A stretch of 64,000 nt of DNA from Sorex araneus. Its lineage: Eukaryota > Chordata > Mammalia > Eulipotyphla > Soricidae. The notes below the pieces were generated by a model that saw only the letters and a list, made by a program, of their open reading frames with translations, ran no database searches and was not told the origin of the DNA. The stretch is from NCBI RefSeq assembly GCF_027595985.1, contig NC_073304.1:45849637-45913636 (forward strand), in the 5' to 3' direction. A program made the translations under genes and the position numbers. This document shows, one piece after another, positions 1 to 13,600 of this stretch (the stretch's first letter is position 1; the number at the start of each line of letters is the position of its first letter).

Positions 1-421
1 CCTCAGTAGTGGTCCTCCCGGGACAGGCCTCAAGGACCAGCCTGGGGCCACTATTTCCTGGTTGGCACTAAGGTTGTGTCGAAGGGGAGGAGACTCCTAA
101 GATTCATGCAGCCAGATAGAATCTGCACCCTTTGGAATTAGACTCGTGAGAAGTTGCTTTTGTAATGTGATCCAGCTTGTAAACATGATAAAGAGAATCA
201 AGTTTGAGTCACAACACATTTGAAACTGTATTTTTCTTGGAGAAATGAAAAGTATCTTATAAAGATCAGTGACTCTGGAGGAATCTGAACCTAGATGACC
301 TGTTGGGTTTCTTTGATAATTAGATTTATTATGATCCCTGCATCCCTTCCCAACCATTCTCTTTTCTCACTCAGTCTAGATCTAGTTTCTACAATGCTGT
401 AGGCATGTACTTAAAAGTAAT

Positions 422-612
422 ACTTTATTTATTTATTTACTTTGGTTTGGAGGCCATACCTGACAGTGCTCAGTGCTTACTCCTGGCTCAGTGCTCAGAG
501 ATCATTTCTGGCTCTGCTTAGGAGACTGTATCCAGTACTGGGGATCAAATTTGGGTCAGCCGCAGGCAGGCAAGCATCCTACCCACTGTACTATTTCTGC
601 AGCCTCCAAAGT
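422..612 (-). mobile_element. SOR SINE
   Basis: Antisense copy. The + strand reads from the tail (tttatttatttactttggtt) through gtgctcagtgcttactcctgg to the head complement cccactgtactatttctgcagcc. Confidence 0.85.
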
Positions 613-1904
613 GAGGCTTTAAAGAAATGTCTATAAATAAGTTCTCTTGTTCAGTTCAGAATCTGTGTGCATGCTGTATGTACCTGTCTGTACTTCCAGG
701 AGTGTGTACATGCAGGGTTGCCTCAAAAGACTAGAAGTTTAGCAGCAAATAAAGAACATGTACCATGTGAGTAGAATGTTCTTTTGTTGACAATAGGACA
801 GTCACTCTTCCCAGTTTATCAGAAAATGAGGATTTCCTGAGATGCATGCCTTTTTAGTGCTAATCCCCAGGAAGTTTCTCATAAACTCATAAACTTAATG
901 TGAATTGATCACCTTTTTTTTTTTGTGAATTGATCACTTTTGTTCATGAGTATGCTTGCTTGGAAAAAAAAATTCAGCCCCAGTTTTTAAGGTGCCAAAT
1001 AATTTGGTATGCACCAAACATTTTCAGATATATTTCAGATATTTCCCCCTAAAGCCATACCTACCCTGCATCCACCTTATGTTGTACATTAGCAACCACA
1101 CAATTTATAAGTAGCTGTAGACAGTGAAGAGCCTTTAGCAAGAAGTATAGCATTAATTTTGTCTAGCATTAAAGTCACAGAATAAGGATTCCACTGGTGG
1201 TTTGGCTTTTGTATGAATAAAGTCAACAGAAAAAATATATAACAGAGTGTATTCTGTACAGCCATATAAACACTTTTGAAAAGTGTTAAGTGGAGGGCAG
1301 GCCTGGTAATGAGACTGTAATGGTCATGGGCTGGTTGGCTGAGCCTCCACCTGCTTTGAATGAATGCAGGGAGCTCTGGGAAGTCCAGGATCCAATGGTG
1401 AGCAGCCAGACAGGGTGATACGCTTCCATCCCTGTGCTTAACCAGATAATCATTAAAGAGCAGAAACCTCTTCTTGTAATCCTCTCCTATAGGACAGCAG
1501 GGAGTGTTAGCATATTTGGACTGCTTCACATTCCTTCTTGCCTACTTTTGAGAACATACTACATTTTAAAACTTGTTGGTTTCTTTCATGTTTTATTTGA
1601 CCCTATGTAATTGCATTCCTGAAGGAATAACAGGCTCCCCTAGTGATTTACACCCTGTATTAAATGTCAGTTTTGAAGAGACACAGTTAACAGTTTGGTT
1701 TAACCTCTTGCCTTCCCTCTCTCTATTAGTTCAAAACTGAATTTGAGCTCCAGCTCTAAGGACTCTGAGGGAGGGAGAAAAGGGAAAAAAATGAATCTAA
1801 GCAACAGCCTTATTGAAGGGAACTACTTAGCCTTCCTTCCTTCCTCCTGTGCCACCAGTCACCAGGCCAGGGATAGAAACATCCCTTTACTAATGGTGAG
1901 TTTT

Positions 1905-2036
1905 GTGTGGTTTTGTTTGTATGTTTCTTTTGTTTTGGTTGTGGGGCCATCCCCTGGCTGATGCTCAGGGTTCATTCCTGGCTCTGGGCTCCAGGGGCCT
2001 TGTGGGGTGCCAGAGGTGTGCTATCTCTCCAGTCCC
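1905..2036 (-). mobile_element. SOR SINE, internally deleted
   Basis: Antisense copy. Tail side and middle (gctcagggttcattcctggc) are followed directly by ggtgtgctatctctccagtc; the box-B part is missing. Confidence 0.75.
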
Positions 2037-3584
2037 TCTAGTGGCAATTTGTGCTGTTCACTGGGTCCCCCAGCAGAGATGAGGACTGTGACTCAGAACC
2101 GCAGTCCAGACTAGCTGGGCATCTGTCTCTTGCTTGCACCCACTACCCCTGCCTGGGGATGCCCACAGTTGTCAAAAACTATAGTTCTACTACAATGACC
2201 ACTACCCAGCAAATAACGGGTTTGATGAAACTGGAAAAAGAAATATGTCTGAGTGATTATCATGCTTCACTTGGCTTTGTTTCATTTTATTTATATACTT
2301 CGCTGCTTTGATGTTATTATTGGTTAAGATATTTCACTTGTCCTTGTACAGGCACTTAAGTGTATTTAACAACTATTTTGTCATCTGTTGTGAGCTAAAT
2401 ATTGGAAGAATATTTAGATAAGTCTGGATGTAGTGGCATATTCCCTTATATCGTTGTATTTTTAAAAATAGAACAGGTTTTATCTGAAATATAAATCTAA
2501 ATATATCCTGTGTTATATAACCTTACATGTACTTAAAGCAGTAATTGGTACCTACAGAAGTTCATGTAAAAGGTATGAAATTTAATGTTAAAAACAATGA
2601 TGTGTGCAGAGCACCATTCATTCTCTGCTCTGACCCTTTCTTCCGACCCGCTTTTTTTCTCAACATTAATATTCTATTGGGTTTGATTGGAAGGAACTTT
2701 ACACTAGAGAAAAAAAATAAAGTAGGAAACAGGGGCATAAGGGCAGTTAAACTCAGTTGTCTGGGATGTGAAGATTGGCCTACTGTCATCAGCACCTTAG
2801 GCCTTAATCGCCCCACTCTCACTTTGAGGCCACTTGTAAACCATTAGCTAAGCCATTTAACCTGAAACTCTCTATCTGTGGGGAGATAAATTCAGGCTGC
2901 CTTATAAGATGAGAAAGTTTGTTTGACTCTGCATATATTTATCTCAACCTTGCTTCATAAGCTATTTTATGTTGCTCATAAAATAATGATACAATCAAGG
3001 AAAAATGAGCAAGACAATGTCAGAGATAGATAATCTTTAACTATAGACTAAAACACAATCATCTAGCACCACCATGACTGCAACTAATAGTTAATACAAA
3101 AATAGAGTATTTGAAGAATATAAGTACTGAATATCATTTCTCTTTGAAACCACTGAGAATGGAAAGTTGCATCTTATGTCTCATCAATGGGATTATATTT
3201 TCAAGTTTCAGTGTCCTACAGAGATAGGTTTTATGACTTAGGAAAAAAGAAGAGAAAAGAACTGAAGTTTACATTTTATTTAGAAATAAATTATCATCAG
3301 TAGCCTTTATGAACTTATTATTGTTCACATCCTTTAGTGCATTACTAGTATTAATACCATCATTTTTATTATTCTTTTAAATTTTTTAATTAATTGATTA
3401 ATTTTCATGGAATCACCATGAGATGCACAGTTAATATAGTCATGATTACAGAGACTCTGACGTATAATAAAAGGAAGTCTGTGGGCCAAATATATTACAA
3501 TATTAACATTTTGTAGTACTGCAGAAAGAGCCTGTAATGATTTTAGTGTCCTTTAATTTTAATCAGCCTGGAAAATGTTCCGAA

Positions 3585-3745
3585 TAAAGTCCTGAGAATA
3601 TAGTGGATAAGGTGCATGCCTTACACACAACTGACCCAGGTTCCACCCCATAAGATCCACTGAGCACCAATAGAAGTGATCTCTGAGCACAGAGCCAAGA
3701 GGAAGTCCTAACTGTCGACGATTCTGACCCCAAAACCAATAAATA
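3585..3745 (+). mobile_element. SOR SINE, diverged
   Basis: Sense copy with gtgcatgccttacacacaac, gacccaggttcc (box B-like) and ctgagcacagagccaagagg. Confidence 0.7.
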
Positions 3746-4084
3746 GATACATAAAGACAGAACCTGATAGCATGATAGTGTCTTCTCTGCTGTCACACAC
3801 ACTGTCAAAAAGTTCTCACTAGAACTTGATACTGCTTTTAATGACATTCTAAATTTCATCAGGAAGAAAATCTATTCATATTCGTGTTATTAGTATACAC
3901 TCTAAAAATAGTTGCTTCAAAACTTAAGGGGGATGTATATTAAGCACCAATCATCCTGAACTTTTCTTTGGAATCCTCTGGATTCAGAAACTACATTCAA
4001 ATTCATATCACGAACAACCAATGGTCAGATTTCACCTTGTGAAACAACTCAAGTGCCTGACACTACAAATGGTACTGTAGCAAG

Positions 4085-4340
4085 GTTAAGGGCTGGATTC
4101 AATTTAGCCACCTGGGGGATTACCTTATCTCTTGTAACCTACATTTCTTATGGTAAAAATGGGACTAATACAGTTGTTACAACTTAGTGTGTTTTTTGTT
4201 TCTTTTGGAACTGTACCCAGTGATACTCAGTACTATCACTCTGATCCCAACTCATAAAGTTTTTGTAGGGAAAAAATGAGATAATATGTATTAAATGATC
4301 AACCCTGTATGTATAAGTGTGTATAAATAGGGCAGACAAT
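4085..4340 (+). mobile_element. MIR fragment interrupted by a SINE piece
   Basis: The MIR-like core (accttatctcttgtaaccta, atggtaaaaatgggactaat, gagataatatgtattaaatg) is split at about 4195-4255 by a short antisense SOR-like piece. Confidence 0.5.
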
Positions 4341-5144
4341 GAAAATGTAGCAGTTATTGACTATTTTTATAGTTAGACTTATTTTCCTGTGTCCTTAAAA
4401 TTTTTTGTGCATTTGGGGAAACTCTTTACACCTCACTTGATTATTTGTTTTATCATACATTATTTTATATTTCATACAATGCTACTAATGTTTCAATCAC
4501 TCTGACCTAAGACCTTTGGAATTTGAGGCTCCAAGTAAAAGCCAGATATTAAGTAATCTGGGAGATCTTGATTAATATATAGAGTAAAACTTCAGTTGTT
4601 TATATTCTGAAGCTTGAGGTTTTTAATGTTGGGTTTTCTTAAAGTGGTTTTTATAAGTAAGGTTTAGCAGTTTAAAACTGATAAAATATTTTTAATGATT
4701 TTATATTTCTCTCTTATTGGAGTGCTCAAGTATCACTTGCTATGTATATTTGGCAAAAAAAATTATTTTCTTCCTTGAATAATCTGTCTATCCTTTTTCC
4801 ACTCTTACCTTTAAATTGTTGTTTCTAGCTAGAAGATTCTTTTTATTTTTGCAAAAATTTTCTTTGTGTTTGATACTATTTTTATTCTGTAATCACATGT
4901 ATATGTGCAAGACTGTATCTTGCTTTATATAAAGATATATCTTACATAATAATCATGCTCATTGCAAGAAATACTAAAAAAAAAAAAGAAATTACTTTTG
5001 CATTATTCTCACAACTAGAATGATCTTTCAATGTTTTCCTTTAGCTCTTTCCCTATGCAAATGCATATTGTATATATAATATCTATAATATGTGTGTAGA
5101 TATTTTAAAAAGTTATACATTGAAATCTTTTTCTGTTTTTACTT

Positions 5145-5895
5145 TTAGGATTTTTTAATTGAATCACTATCATATAGACCCTTACAAAACTGTTCATGAT
5201 TGGAGTTCAGTCATACAGTGTTCCAACACCCATCCCTCCACCAGTGTACAGTTCCCAGCACCAGTCTCCCCAGTTTCCCTCCAATCACCTCCACCCCCAC
5301 CCCAGCCTGCCTCTATGGCAGGCACTTTTCTTCTCTCTTTCTCTCTGTCTCTGTCTCTATCTGTCTCTGTCTCTCTCCATTTGGGCATTGTGGTTTGCAA
5401 TATAGATACTGAAAGATTATCAGGTATATCCCTTAATCTACTTTTAACACCCAGTTGTTGTCCAGTGTGATCATTCCCAGTATTATTGTCATACTGGTCT
5501 TCTCTATCTTACCTACCCTCTACCCCACACACATTTGTGGTTGATTCCAACCATTGACCAGTCCTCCTAGCCTATTTCTTTCCTGGCCATGGATATTAGC
5601 CTTCTACTATATATTACAAATATATATTATTTACACTATATATCACTCATTCTATACTATATATCACTCATTCTATATTTGTCCCTCTCCTTTTGATTAA
5701 TTTCACTCAGCATGATACTGTCCATGACCATCCACTTATAGGCAAATTTCATGACTTCATTTTTCTTAATAGCTGCATAGTGTTCAATTGTGTAGATGTG
5801 CCATAGTTTCTTTATCCATTCATCTGTTCTTGGCACTCAGATTGTTTTCAGATTCTGGCTATTGTGAATAGTGCTGCATATACATTGAAACCTTA
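5145..5895 (-). mobile_element. L1 3' part
   Basis: Antisense L1. The + strand begins with the complement of the 3' end (gaatcactatcatatagacc, ccaacacccatccctccacc) and passes a CT-rich simple repeat (5331-5377) of the L1 3' UTR. It ends in the widespread L1 segment tttctttatccattcatctg ... ctattgtgaatagtgctgc. Confidence 0.85.
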
Positions 5896-6144
5896 TCTTC
5901 CCTCTTATATATCTTACACGTTTCTATATCACCAAATATTTATGACAAATATTTTAATTTCTAGGCCCATTATAACTAGATTTTCATGATCTATTTTAAA
6001 GCACATTTTGCAACTATTAAACAAATTTAGACTATTTTGACAAGTCTAATTATTTTATTAGAATCATCTTACCTGCTAGACTGACAATTGATAAGCCTTC
6101 CTAATGTAACTCACTTAGTAACCCATATATTCCTGAGTACACAC

Positions 6145-6305
6145 ACAATTTTGGGGCAGGAGGCACACACAGCAGTGCTCAGGGCTTACTCAAGGCTCTG
6201 CATTCAAGGATTATTCATGGGATTAATATATGGGATGTTGGAGTGAACCTGAATTGCCTGTGTCCAAGGCAAACACCCTACATGCTTTTCTGTTGCTCCA
6301 GCTCT
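6145..6305 (-). mobile_element. SOR SINE
   Basis: Antisense copy: cagtgctcagggcttactca in the middle and gcaaacaccctacatgcttt toward the head. Confidence 0.75.
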
Positions 6306-7149
6306 TGCACACACACTTTTCTGCACACACATATGAGGAAAGATGTCACTATACAATATTTGCTTCTAATATCTTCTTGTCCATTATTTTTGCATTGTTT
6401 TAAAATAAAATTCTGGTTACAGTTCTTTAAATTTATTTTATGACCCACATGTAAGTTCTTCTCACTTGAAAAAAACACTATTAGCAATTTCACCAGATCA
6501 AGAGTTGAACATGGCACGCAGTGAGGATTGATATATATGTATTGAATGGGCAGCCTCTATTGTTCTAGCATTTGAGGAAATATATATCCAGTTCAAGTCC
6601 CAGAATTCATCAGGATTCCTCAGACAAATCAAATCAGTCAGAGAGCAAGGATAGATAAATCAATAGGTAGAAAGATAAATTGATAAATAGATGGATTTTT
6701 CATGAGAATTGGAGCACCTAGCTGTAGAGGCTGGAAGTCCCATGATTATTCTCTGCAATGTGGAGGTCCAGAAAAGTCAGTAGGTCCAAATTTAATTTCC
6801 TAAAAGCCAAGGCACCTAGTAGCAAAATCAACCAACGAGCAGGACAACTGCCAGTTTCCACCAGTAAGGCAGAAAAAAAGGGAATAAAGTCTTCATTTCT
6901 TCAATAATTTTTATTCTATTTGGGCCCTTGGCAGATTAGATGACTTCTACCCACATTGGAAGAGAGATCTCCTTCACAGAGGCCACCAATTCAAACTGCT
7001 AACATTATCCAAAACATCCTCACCGACTCACCTGAGACAGTGTTTAATCTAGTCCCCTCACAATTGGTCAAATGGGAAAAATTAACTATCACAGACAGTG
7101 CAGCATATAGTTAACTCCAAGGACTCCAGAGTCCGTCAACATGATTTTA

Positions 7150-7310
7150 ATTATTGGCTCTGCAACATCCTAACTGGTGAATGTAGGCAAATTGCTTAAT
7201 CTCTCTGTCTTACTTCCCTTACCTGCATAATAATATCTATCTCATGATAGTATTATGAGTGAATGAATTGATCTTTTAAGCACTTAAAACTGGACCTGTC
7301 ACAAAGTGAG
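7150..7310 (+). mobile_element. MIR
   Basis: Sense MIR core: ggcaaattgcttaatctctc, then a taataatatctatctcatga segment and gaatgaattgatcttttaag. Confidence 0.6.
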
Positions 7311-8039
7311 TGATACAGTTTAAGTGAATATGAAGTTCTTGAAAGTTGACTGCTTGGGTTAAAGAATATTAAAGACTCTGTAAAAACATAGGACTTTTGG
7401 AACACCCATCACTCTCTGCTTAACCACTATGAAATTTTTAAGCAATCTTTCATAACTATCACCAGCAGGAACAGGCTTATAGAAATGAAATATTGAGGTA
7501 TTGCTCACTGCTCTTTCCTTACCTGGGTGTGTGGGCTGGTTAAGAGTTAGCTGGGTGGTGACTTTTTCAGCTTCTGAGAAAAGAAAAGCAGCAACCAGGT
7601 GTTTGTGAAAAGAAGCCCTGAGGGGATGCTCACTGACACTTGGCAGAATCCAGGTAGGTGAAACCCCAGGGATGCTCTGTGAGTGGGCAGAAGGATCCAC
7701 AGATGCTTGGGGGCATTAAGCAGAAAGGAAAACTCCCAGGTAAACAGCCCTCTCTATGGCACATGTTTCTCACCGCTACTTTCATCTCTCCCTACTTGTG
7801 TCTACTCTACTCCCGCCCCTTCCTGCCACCTGCAAGTCAGCACCCAAATCCTACTGAGTTGTGCCAAGTAGGGTTTCCCCACTAGAGAGAGCTTTGTGAA
7901 AACTGAGTGTTCTGAAATGCACATGCTCAGTCTGCAACTTTCTGTGCTAGCATTTGGGGAAAGACAGATCTATCTAACTCAAGTCCCAACTTGTCTGCGA
8001 AGTCTTCCCTAGCAACTGTAGCCCAGGTAGAGGCTTCTT

Positions 8040-8260
8040 CCTCAGAGCTCCCACAGCAATTCTAGCCACTATCGCAGTCTTTAATACTTAATTATATGCT
8101 GTCTGCTTCTAGAATTGTCCCAGGGTGTTAGTTGTTTACCCCGACTATAGTGTAACTTCTTTGAAATCAGCTCCTGTGTCTTATGTTTCTTTTAGATTCT
8201 TCATTGGCTTGGCTCAGAGTCTGTCTGTAATAAATGGTCAGTGAGTGATTGATCTAAGTG
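8040..8260 (+). mobile_element. L2 3' end
   Basis: L2-like 3' end with cctgtgtcttatgtttcttt, ttggctcagagtctgtctgt and aataaatggtcagtgagtga. Confidence 0.5.
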
Positions 8261-9386
8261 TGAATTGCACGAAATTTGCACTCTGAAAAAGTTGCAAGAA
8301 GAAATGTGTGTCTTCCCTTACAATTTTCACACAATAAATTAGAAATAGATCAAATATTCAAATCTAAAAGTAGCAAACCACTAAAATTAAGCACTCTGCG
8401 TTCATTTTATAATTACAGAATAAATGCTGCGAACCTAGCTTTTCTAAATAGGACACAGCATGAAAGCCATGACAGGAAGAAAGATGAGAGCATAAATGTT
8501 TTTAAGCTCCTCTGTAGCAAACACTTATTTATAGTGAAGTAAAGATATTTTATTAAAAGGGAGAGGAGAGTAAACATGTTTCAGAACAAGGGCTGCTCCA
8601 GAGACAGGAAAGAGCCTCATGAAGAAAGGAATTACACACAGCAGGTTGGGATGTGGGTGATTCCAGAGTGGACTTTGTGCACACAGCCTTTTAAAAACTT
8701 TTTTTTCTAGGAATATGTTAGAGTCATGAAGGAAGCTACATAACTCACCCCACTTCCCAGATTGTAAGAGGGTAGAAAATGCCTGATTTTTCCCTTTCTG
8801 ACCTTTCACTCCTCTACAAAAGATTCTTTTACCTCTGCAGATCTTAATCTTGCTCCCTCTTTAAATTCTGCTTCCTTCAGTATGTCTTTTGCCTTTCTTT
8901 TCCCACTCTTTCTCTTATACTCTTATTCTCAACTCCTTAACAAGGGCAGAATTTGATAGTACAGTGCAAGGCAAAGAATAACTTTCTCTGAACTTGCTGC
9001 AGAACTATTGGACCATCAATTCTCTATAGGTACAGCAGCCATTTATGCCTTGAATATGCCAATATAGAAATGTTGCATGGTTGTAAGTGGTTAATGTCAT
9101 TGAATAAAATCTTTGGTGGTCAACATTTTTTAAATAATCAGCTTTACACTAAAGTCAGTGTACTAGGTGTTGCATTGGGAAAGACTTGCTTTAGCTTTAT
9201 AGCCAGTAATACTGCAAAAACTGGACCATCAAATATTACATATAATACCTCATTTTATGACAAAGTTTCCTTGTCAAATTTACTTGACCTTTCATCTCCT
9301 TTTCTAAGTAAACCACAGTGTACCCCTTCCAGAAATTTTCTTTCTTTAAGCAAAAAGAAAATGCCCCCTAATTGCACCCAAGGTTA

Positions 9387-9560
9387 CTACCACCCCGTGA
9401 CCACATGCAAGGCACACACCTTAACCCCTATGCCATCTCTCTGGCCCCCAAAATGGAATTAAGGCATATGACTCTGGAACTCAGGTTTTTTATTTCTTTT
9501 TCTATTTTGTGGTGCCAGGGATTGAATCCAGTTCTTGTGCATGCAAGTGAGCCACATCCT
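9387..9560 (-). mobile_element. SOR SINE fragments
   Basis: Two antisense pieces: 9387-9450 (ccacatgcaaggcacacacc, ctctctggccccc) and 9490-9555 (gtggtgccagggattgaatc). They are separated by about 35 bases. Confidence 0.6.
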
Positions 9561-10205
9561 TAGAGCATTTGAGAATAGAAGTGTGTACAGGAAGCAAAAA
9601 ATCGTGCACCAAGTATTAAGTATTCGTTTCCTTCCTAGTTTTGGTTTTATTCAAAACAACAGGCTCAAACCTGGAGTGTGTTTCTGTTCTTATCACTAAG
9701 AGAAAACTGAAGTCTTCCTAATGTTGCCAAGCAATTTAAAAAAGAGCTACTGTTTAGGGAGAAGATGGTCAAGACAGAGGAAGAGAAAGAGGAATGGATG
9801 AGCTCTGACTGATGGTATTTTTGAGGATATCATTAATGTGGTTAGTATATAAACAAGGAAGTCACTAAAATTGATCTAAGTTAATATATCTTCTTTGGAA
9901 ACACATTAAAAAGAATTGTTTATCAAGAGGAAAAGAAAACTTGATAGTGAAAGAGAAGCTTATCTTTTATAGTGTATAAACTATTACAAGGGTAAAGAGG
10001 AATTAAAATGAACTGGTTAGAGTACCTGAGAATGTTCCCTGAGAATTGCCAAAATCCTAACATTCTGATTATTTCTAAGATAAATGTAAAATATAAAATG
10101 TAAAAAGTAAAATGTAAAAAGAGGATGACTTTTGTCTCCTTTAACATGCTGAAATTTAGACAGACCACTTTTATCTTAGAAATAATTTTCCAAAGTGGCA
10201 GTGGT

Positions 10206-10369
10206 GGGCCACAACAGGTAGGGCGTTTGCCTTGCATGTGACTGACCCGAGTTCAATTTCCAGCATTCCATATGGTCCCCCGAGCACCTCCAGAAGTAAT
10301 TACTGAGTGCAGTGCCAGGAGTAACCCCTGTGCATCGCAGGGTATGACCCCAAAAAAGCAAAAAAAAAA
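10206..10369 (+). mobile_element. SOR SINE, near full, with 10-bp target duplication
   Basis: Sense copy with gtagggcgtttgccttgcat, a box B-like gagttcaatttcc, aggagtaacccctgtgcatc and an A tail. It is flanked by tggcagtggt at 10196-10205 and 10370-10379. Confidence 0.9.
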
Positions 10370-10485
10370 TGGCAGTGGTTTTTCATCATCAAGTTTTCAT
10401 CATTTTTATCACTTGTTAGATTTTCATGCATCATATGCTAGGTGAAAGGTAGTACTTATATGTCATATTTTAGCCATGAAAGTAA

Positions 10486-10665
10486 AATACTGTAGCACTG
10501 TAGCACTGTCATCCCCTTGTTCGTCGATTTGCTTGAGTGGGCACCAGTAACATCTCCATTGTGAGACTTGTTACTGTTTTTGACATATCGAATACACCAC
10601 AGATCGTTTGTGGGCAGGATACTCTTGGTAGCTGCCCCTCTTGAAGAGCTGGCAAGCTACCAGGA
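10486..10665 (-). mobile_element. Shrew SINE of the (ACAGTGAT)n-tail type
   Basis: Antisense copy. It starts with the tail complement tagcactgtagcactgtcat, then ttgttcgtcgatttgcttga, ctccattgtgagacttgtta, and ends near agctggcaagctaccagg. Confidence 0.8.
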
Positions 10666-10697
10666 GAGTAAAATACAAATAACAAAATTCCAAATTT

Positions 10698-10850
10698 CTG
10701 AAAGGGGATTCAGAGAGATAGTACAGGGGTAAAGCACTTGCTTTGTATGCAGTTAACCTAGGTTCATTGCTCAGCACTGCGGGAGTAACCCCTGAGCATA
10801 GATCCAGGAGTAGTTCCGGAGGACTGCTGGAGATAACTCAAAAGTTTACT
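10698..10850 (+). mobile_element. SOR SINE
   Basis: Sense copy: cagagagatagtacaggggt head, gttaacctaggttcattgct box B region, gggagtaacccctgagcata. Confidence 0.75.
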
Positions 10851-12171
10851 CCAATAAAACATTTTTCTGAAGGGCCACAAGCTTGAGAAATCAAAGGATA
10901 AGTCTCAGGTGGAAAGTGGAAAAGGCCCTAAATTCAAGGCAGTTCTCCGTCACCAGAGTAAGCTTCCAAGCCACAGATCAACTAGCACCCCACCTTACAG
11001 TTGTTTCAGTTGTTTCCACAGGGTTCCACTTAGTCTGAGTAAATGTAGGTACCCTTATGTTTTACTATTTGAGATATAGGCATATGAACACAAAATTTTG
11101 AATATAATCACCTCTATTTGAAAGTATTTAAAACTACTTCTAAATAACATGATAAGTTAGGGGGGAAATTGGATTTCTTTGTGGGTTAATTAACCTCAAG
11201 GCATCTAGCAGAGTGGTGGCTGGAAGCTACTGAAAACTCAAGAGACCAGAAGACAATAATAGGGCCCTTCTCTACTTTGGGAGGGGGGATCTATTCTTAA
11301 AAGCAAAGTGCAGTGAGGTTATAGACCTGATTCCCTCTATCTAAGGATTGAAAAAATCTGACAGATGTCATAAATATCTTGAAGACAGGAACTTTACTGA
11401 ATCTCTAAAGGAAGCAAATACATGATAGAGAAAAATGGAACGAAACAATGGGAAGTACATGTCTGGAGAAATGAATGAAGTCAGTGGTATGTACAGTAAT
11501 TTTACTCAGAAAAGTTGGAACTTATGATTCAGATTGACCAGGCATCAGTCATAGTTAGATGGACATTTAAAAACCTGGCAGATGAATAAGGGAGGGCTGA
11601 GTTAGTAAATAGTAGATCTAATGAGATTCATTGTCCTTGCATGCTTTGTGACTCCGCATAGTATAAATTAGAGTCTATTCTTTTAAAAATATAAGCAATT
11701 GTTGCTTTAAAATGTTTCTGCTGAAGAGTTTTTATATTAGTTGAAAATTTGCTTGTGAACAGTTTTTTTCTTACTGATTATAGTTACAATTTAAGCAGAT
11801 ATGCCTGAGAGAACTCTAGCTTGTAGATTAAATGGAGATAACAGTATTCTAGGTATGCCAGCCATTTAGAACAATATTCCTCAACCTTCTATACCTGTGA
11901 AATAGCACCTGTCCTGCATACTGCTCCACCAACCAGCAGTTAGAACCAAGGTGGTAGACCAGCAGTTTTCTACATTTATACCTATAAGCCAACACGTGTC
12001 TGTGGACCCATGGGTGAAGACCACTGATTTAAACTAGCTTGCTAGCTGTGATCACCAAAGCTTCCTTGGGACTTTGTAGGGACTAAATGCAGTCACTGTA
12101 ATGTACAGAACTAGGCAGATGACAACTCTAAGTTGAGATCTGGTAGGTCTTGGACTGCTTAAACAATAATC

Positions 12172-12330
12172 TAGGGGAAGAGTGATAGCTCAAATGTCTG
12201 AGAGCATACCTTGTATGTGGGAGACCCCATTTAATCCTTGTCACTGACTGTTTGACCCCTGAGCACAGAGCCAGGGATACCCACTAAACACTGCCAGATG
12301 TGGTCCAAAACCAATCAAACAAACCCAAAA
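12172..12330 (+). mobile_element. SOR SINE, diverged
   Basis: Sense copy: aagagtgatagctcaaatgt, ccttgtatgtgggagacccc, ctgagcacagagccagggat, ending in A-rich ccaaaaacaatag. Confidence 0.65.
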
Positions 12331-12549
12331 ACAATAGAAGAGAAGAGTTTCCAGTGTCTCACAAGCTCAAGTCAAACCTGATACTTCTTCCATTTGGCCC
12401 AAATAACAAACTGTGATTGGGCCAAATACTTGCTGACAGAATAATGACTTAGCTAGTGATTAGACTAAATGAATAAAGAAGTCACTCTTAAAGACGACAG
12501 CGGATGCCCAATATTATATGCCAAGTTCAGTATGTAGATAAGCACAGGA

Positions 12550-13600
12550 TTTTTCTTTTCTTTTAGAAAAGTTTTATTATGCTTTAAGTAACATCATTAT
12601 AATAGCATTAATGCTTATGGTTTTGATGTACAAAACCACTACCAAAATGTCCAAGACCTATGTCCTTTTTTCACTTCTAGTCAGCCTCTTCCTTTCATCC
12701 CTCACCATTCCCCATTGGTTGATAATCTCAGGTTTTGTTATCCGAAGCTATGGATTTGTCATCATTGATACTGTTCATTTCTTGTTTTGTTTCTCTGTAT
12801 GCCACAGATGAGTGAGACCATCTGGTATTTGTCCTTCTCCCTTGAACTTATTTCACTTAACATGGTGCCCTCCGGTCCCATCCAAGTTGTAAAAAACTGT
12901 AAGATTTTCTCTTTTCAGTGGGCAGAAGTGGACAGAGAGGGTAAGGGACCATAGCGTAATGGTGGAAGGATCTTGGCACTCTACTGCTGAGCATGCAAGT
13001 ATAAAACAATAATGCGGGTACTATTGTAAACAAAAGCCATTTTTGTAATTTCACCTTTTTTATTTGATTAGAATTCCAAGATCCAGAGACTATAAAACAA
13101 AGCTCCCGAAAGAGAGCGATGCAGAATCTTGCATGGCAGAGCCTGGCAAGCTACCCATGGCATATTCAATATGCCCAAAACAGTAACAATAATGGGCCTC
13201 ATTCCCCTAACCCTTAATGCGACAGGGACGAATGGAGACATTACTGGCACCCGCTGCAGCAAGTTGATGAGCAGCGGGATGACAGTGATACAGAATTCCA
13301 TTGTGTCTATGTATGTGTGTGGTATGTATATATATATGTAATATGTATATATACAATAAACGTCTTTATTCATTTAACTATTGTTAGACATTTGGGTTAA
13401 CTTTCATTTTCTGACTAGTGTACTTACTAATCATTGCAATGAACATAGGTATGCATATGTCTTTTCAAATTAATATTTTTGTGTTATTGGGGTAGATGTG
13501 TCAAGAAATAGAATATCTGAATCATAAAGCCTTTTTGTAGGTCTCAAAGGGCCCATATTTCCCAGAGAAAAGTCAGAGTGCTTCTCTGAAGGGAAAAATT
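12550..13600 (-). mobile_element. L1 fragment with a nested SINE
   Basis: Antisense L1 in two blocks. 12550-12895 includes ccttctcccttgaacttatt and tcacttaacatggtgccctc. 13380-13600 includes tcattgcaatgaacataggt and gtcttttcaaattaatattt, the usual next L1 segment. Between them lie unique-looking sequence and the nested copy at 13078-13300. Confidence 0.75.
13078..13300 (+). mobile_element. Composite shrew retroelement, (ACAGTGAT)n-tail type, nested in L1
   Basis: Sense copy. It begins ccagagactataaaacaaag, as in the GC-rich composite family (37555-38200), loses part of the middle, and continues tggcagagcctggcaagcta, then ends gcgggatgacagtgatacag. Confidence 0.8.

Larger units (their letters stand above)
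613..5144. other. Intergenic sequence, no gene seen
   Basis: Outside the listed SINEs and MIR, this AT-rich DNA has scattered short open frames (for example 1089-1529 on the - strand) with no recognisable domain, codon bias or splice context. Positions 1-421 are similar. Confidence 0.6.
5896..12549. other. Intergenic sequence between listed repeats, no gene seen
   Basis: The gaps 6306-7149, 7311-8039, 8261-9386, 9561-10195, 10851-12171 and 12331-12549 contain unique-looking AT-rich sequence without recognisable genes, RNA genes or regulatory clusters. Confidence 0.55.

Noticed and set aside
1089-1529. 146-codon frame on the - strand
   Set aside because: No recognisable domain or homology and no splice context. 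Frames of this size occur by chance in 64 kb.
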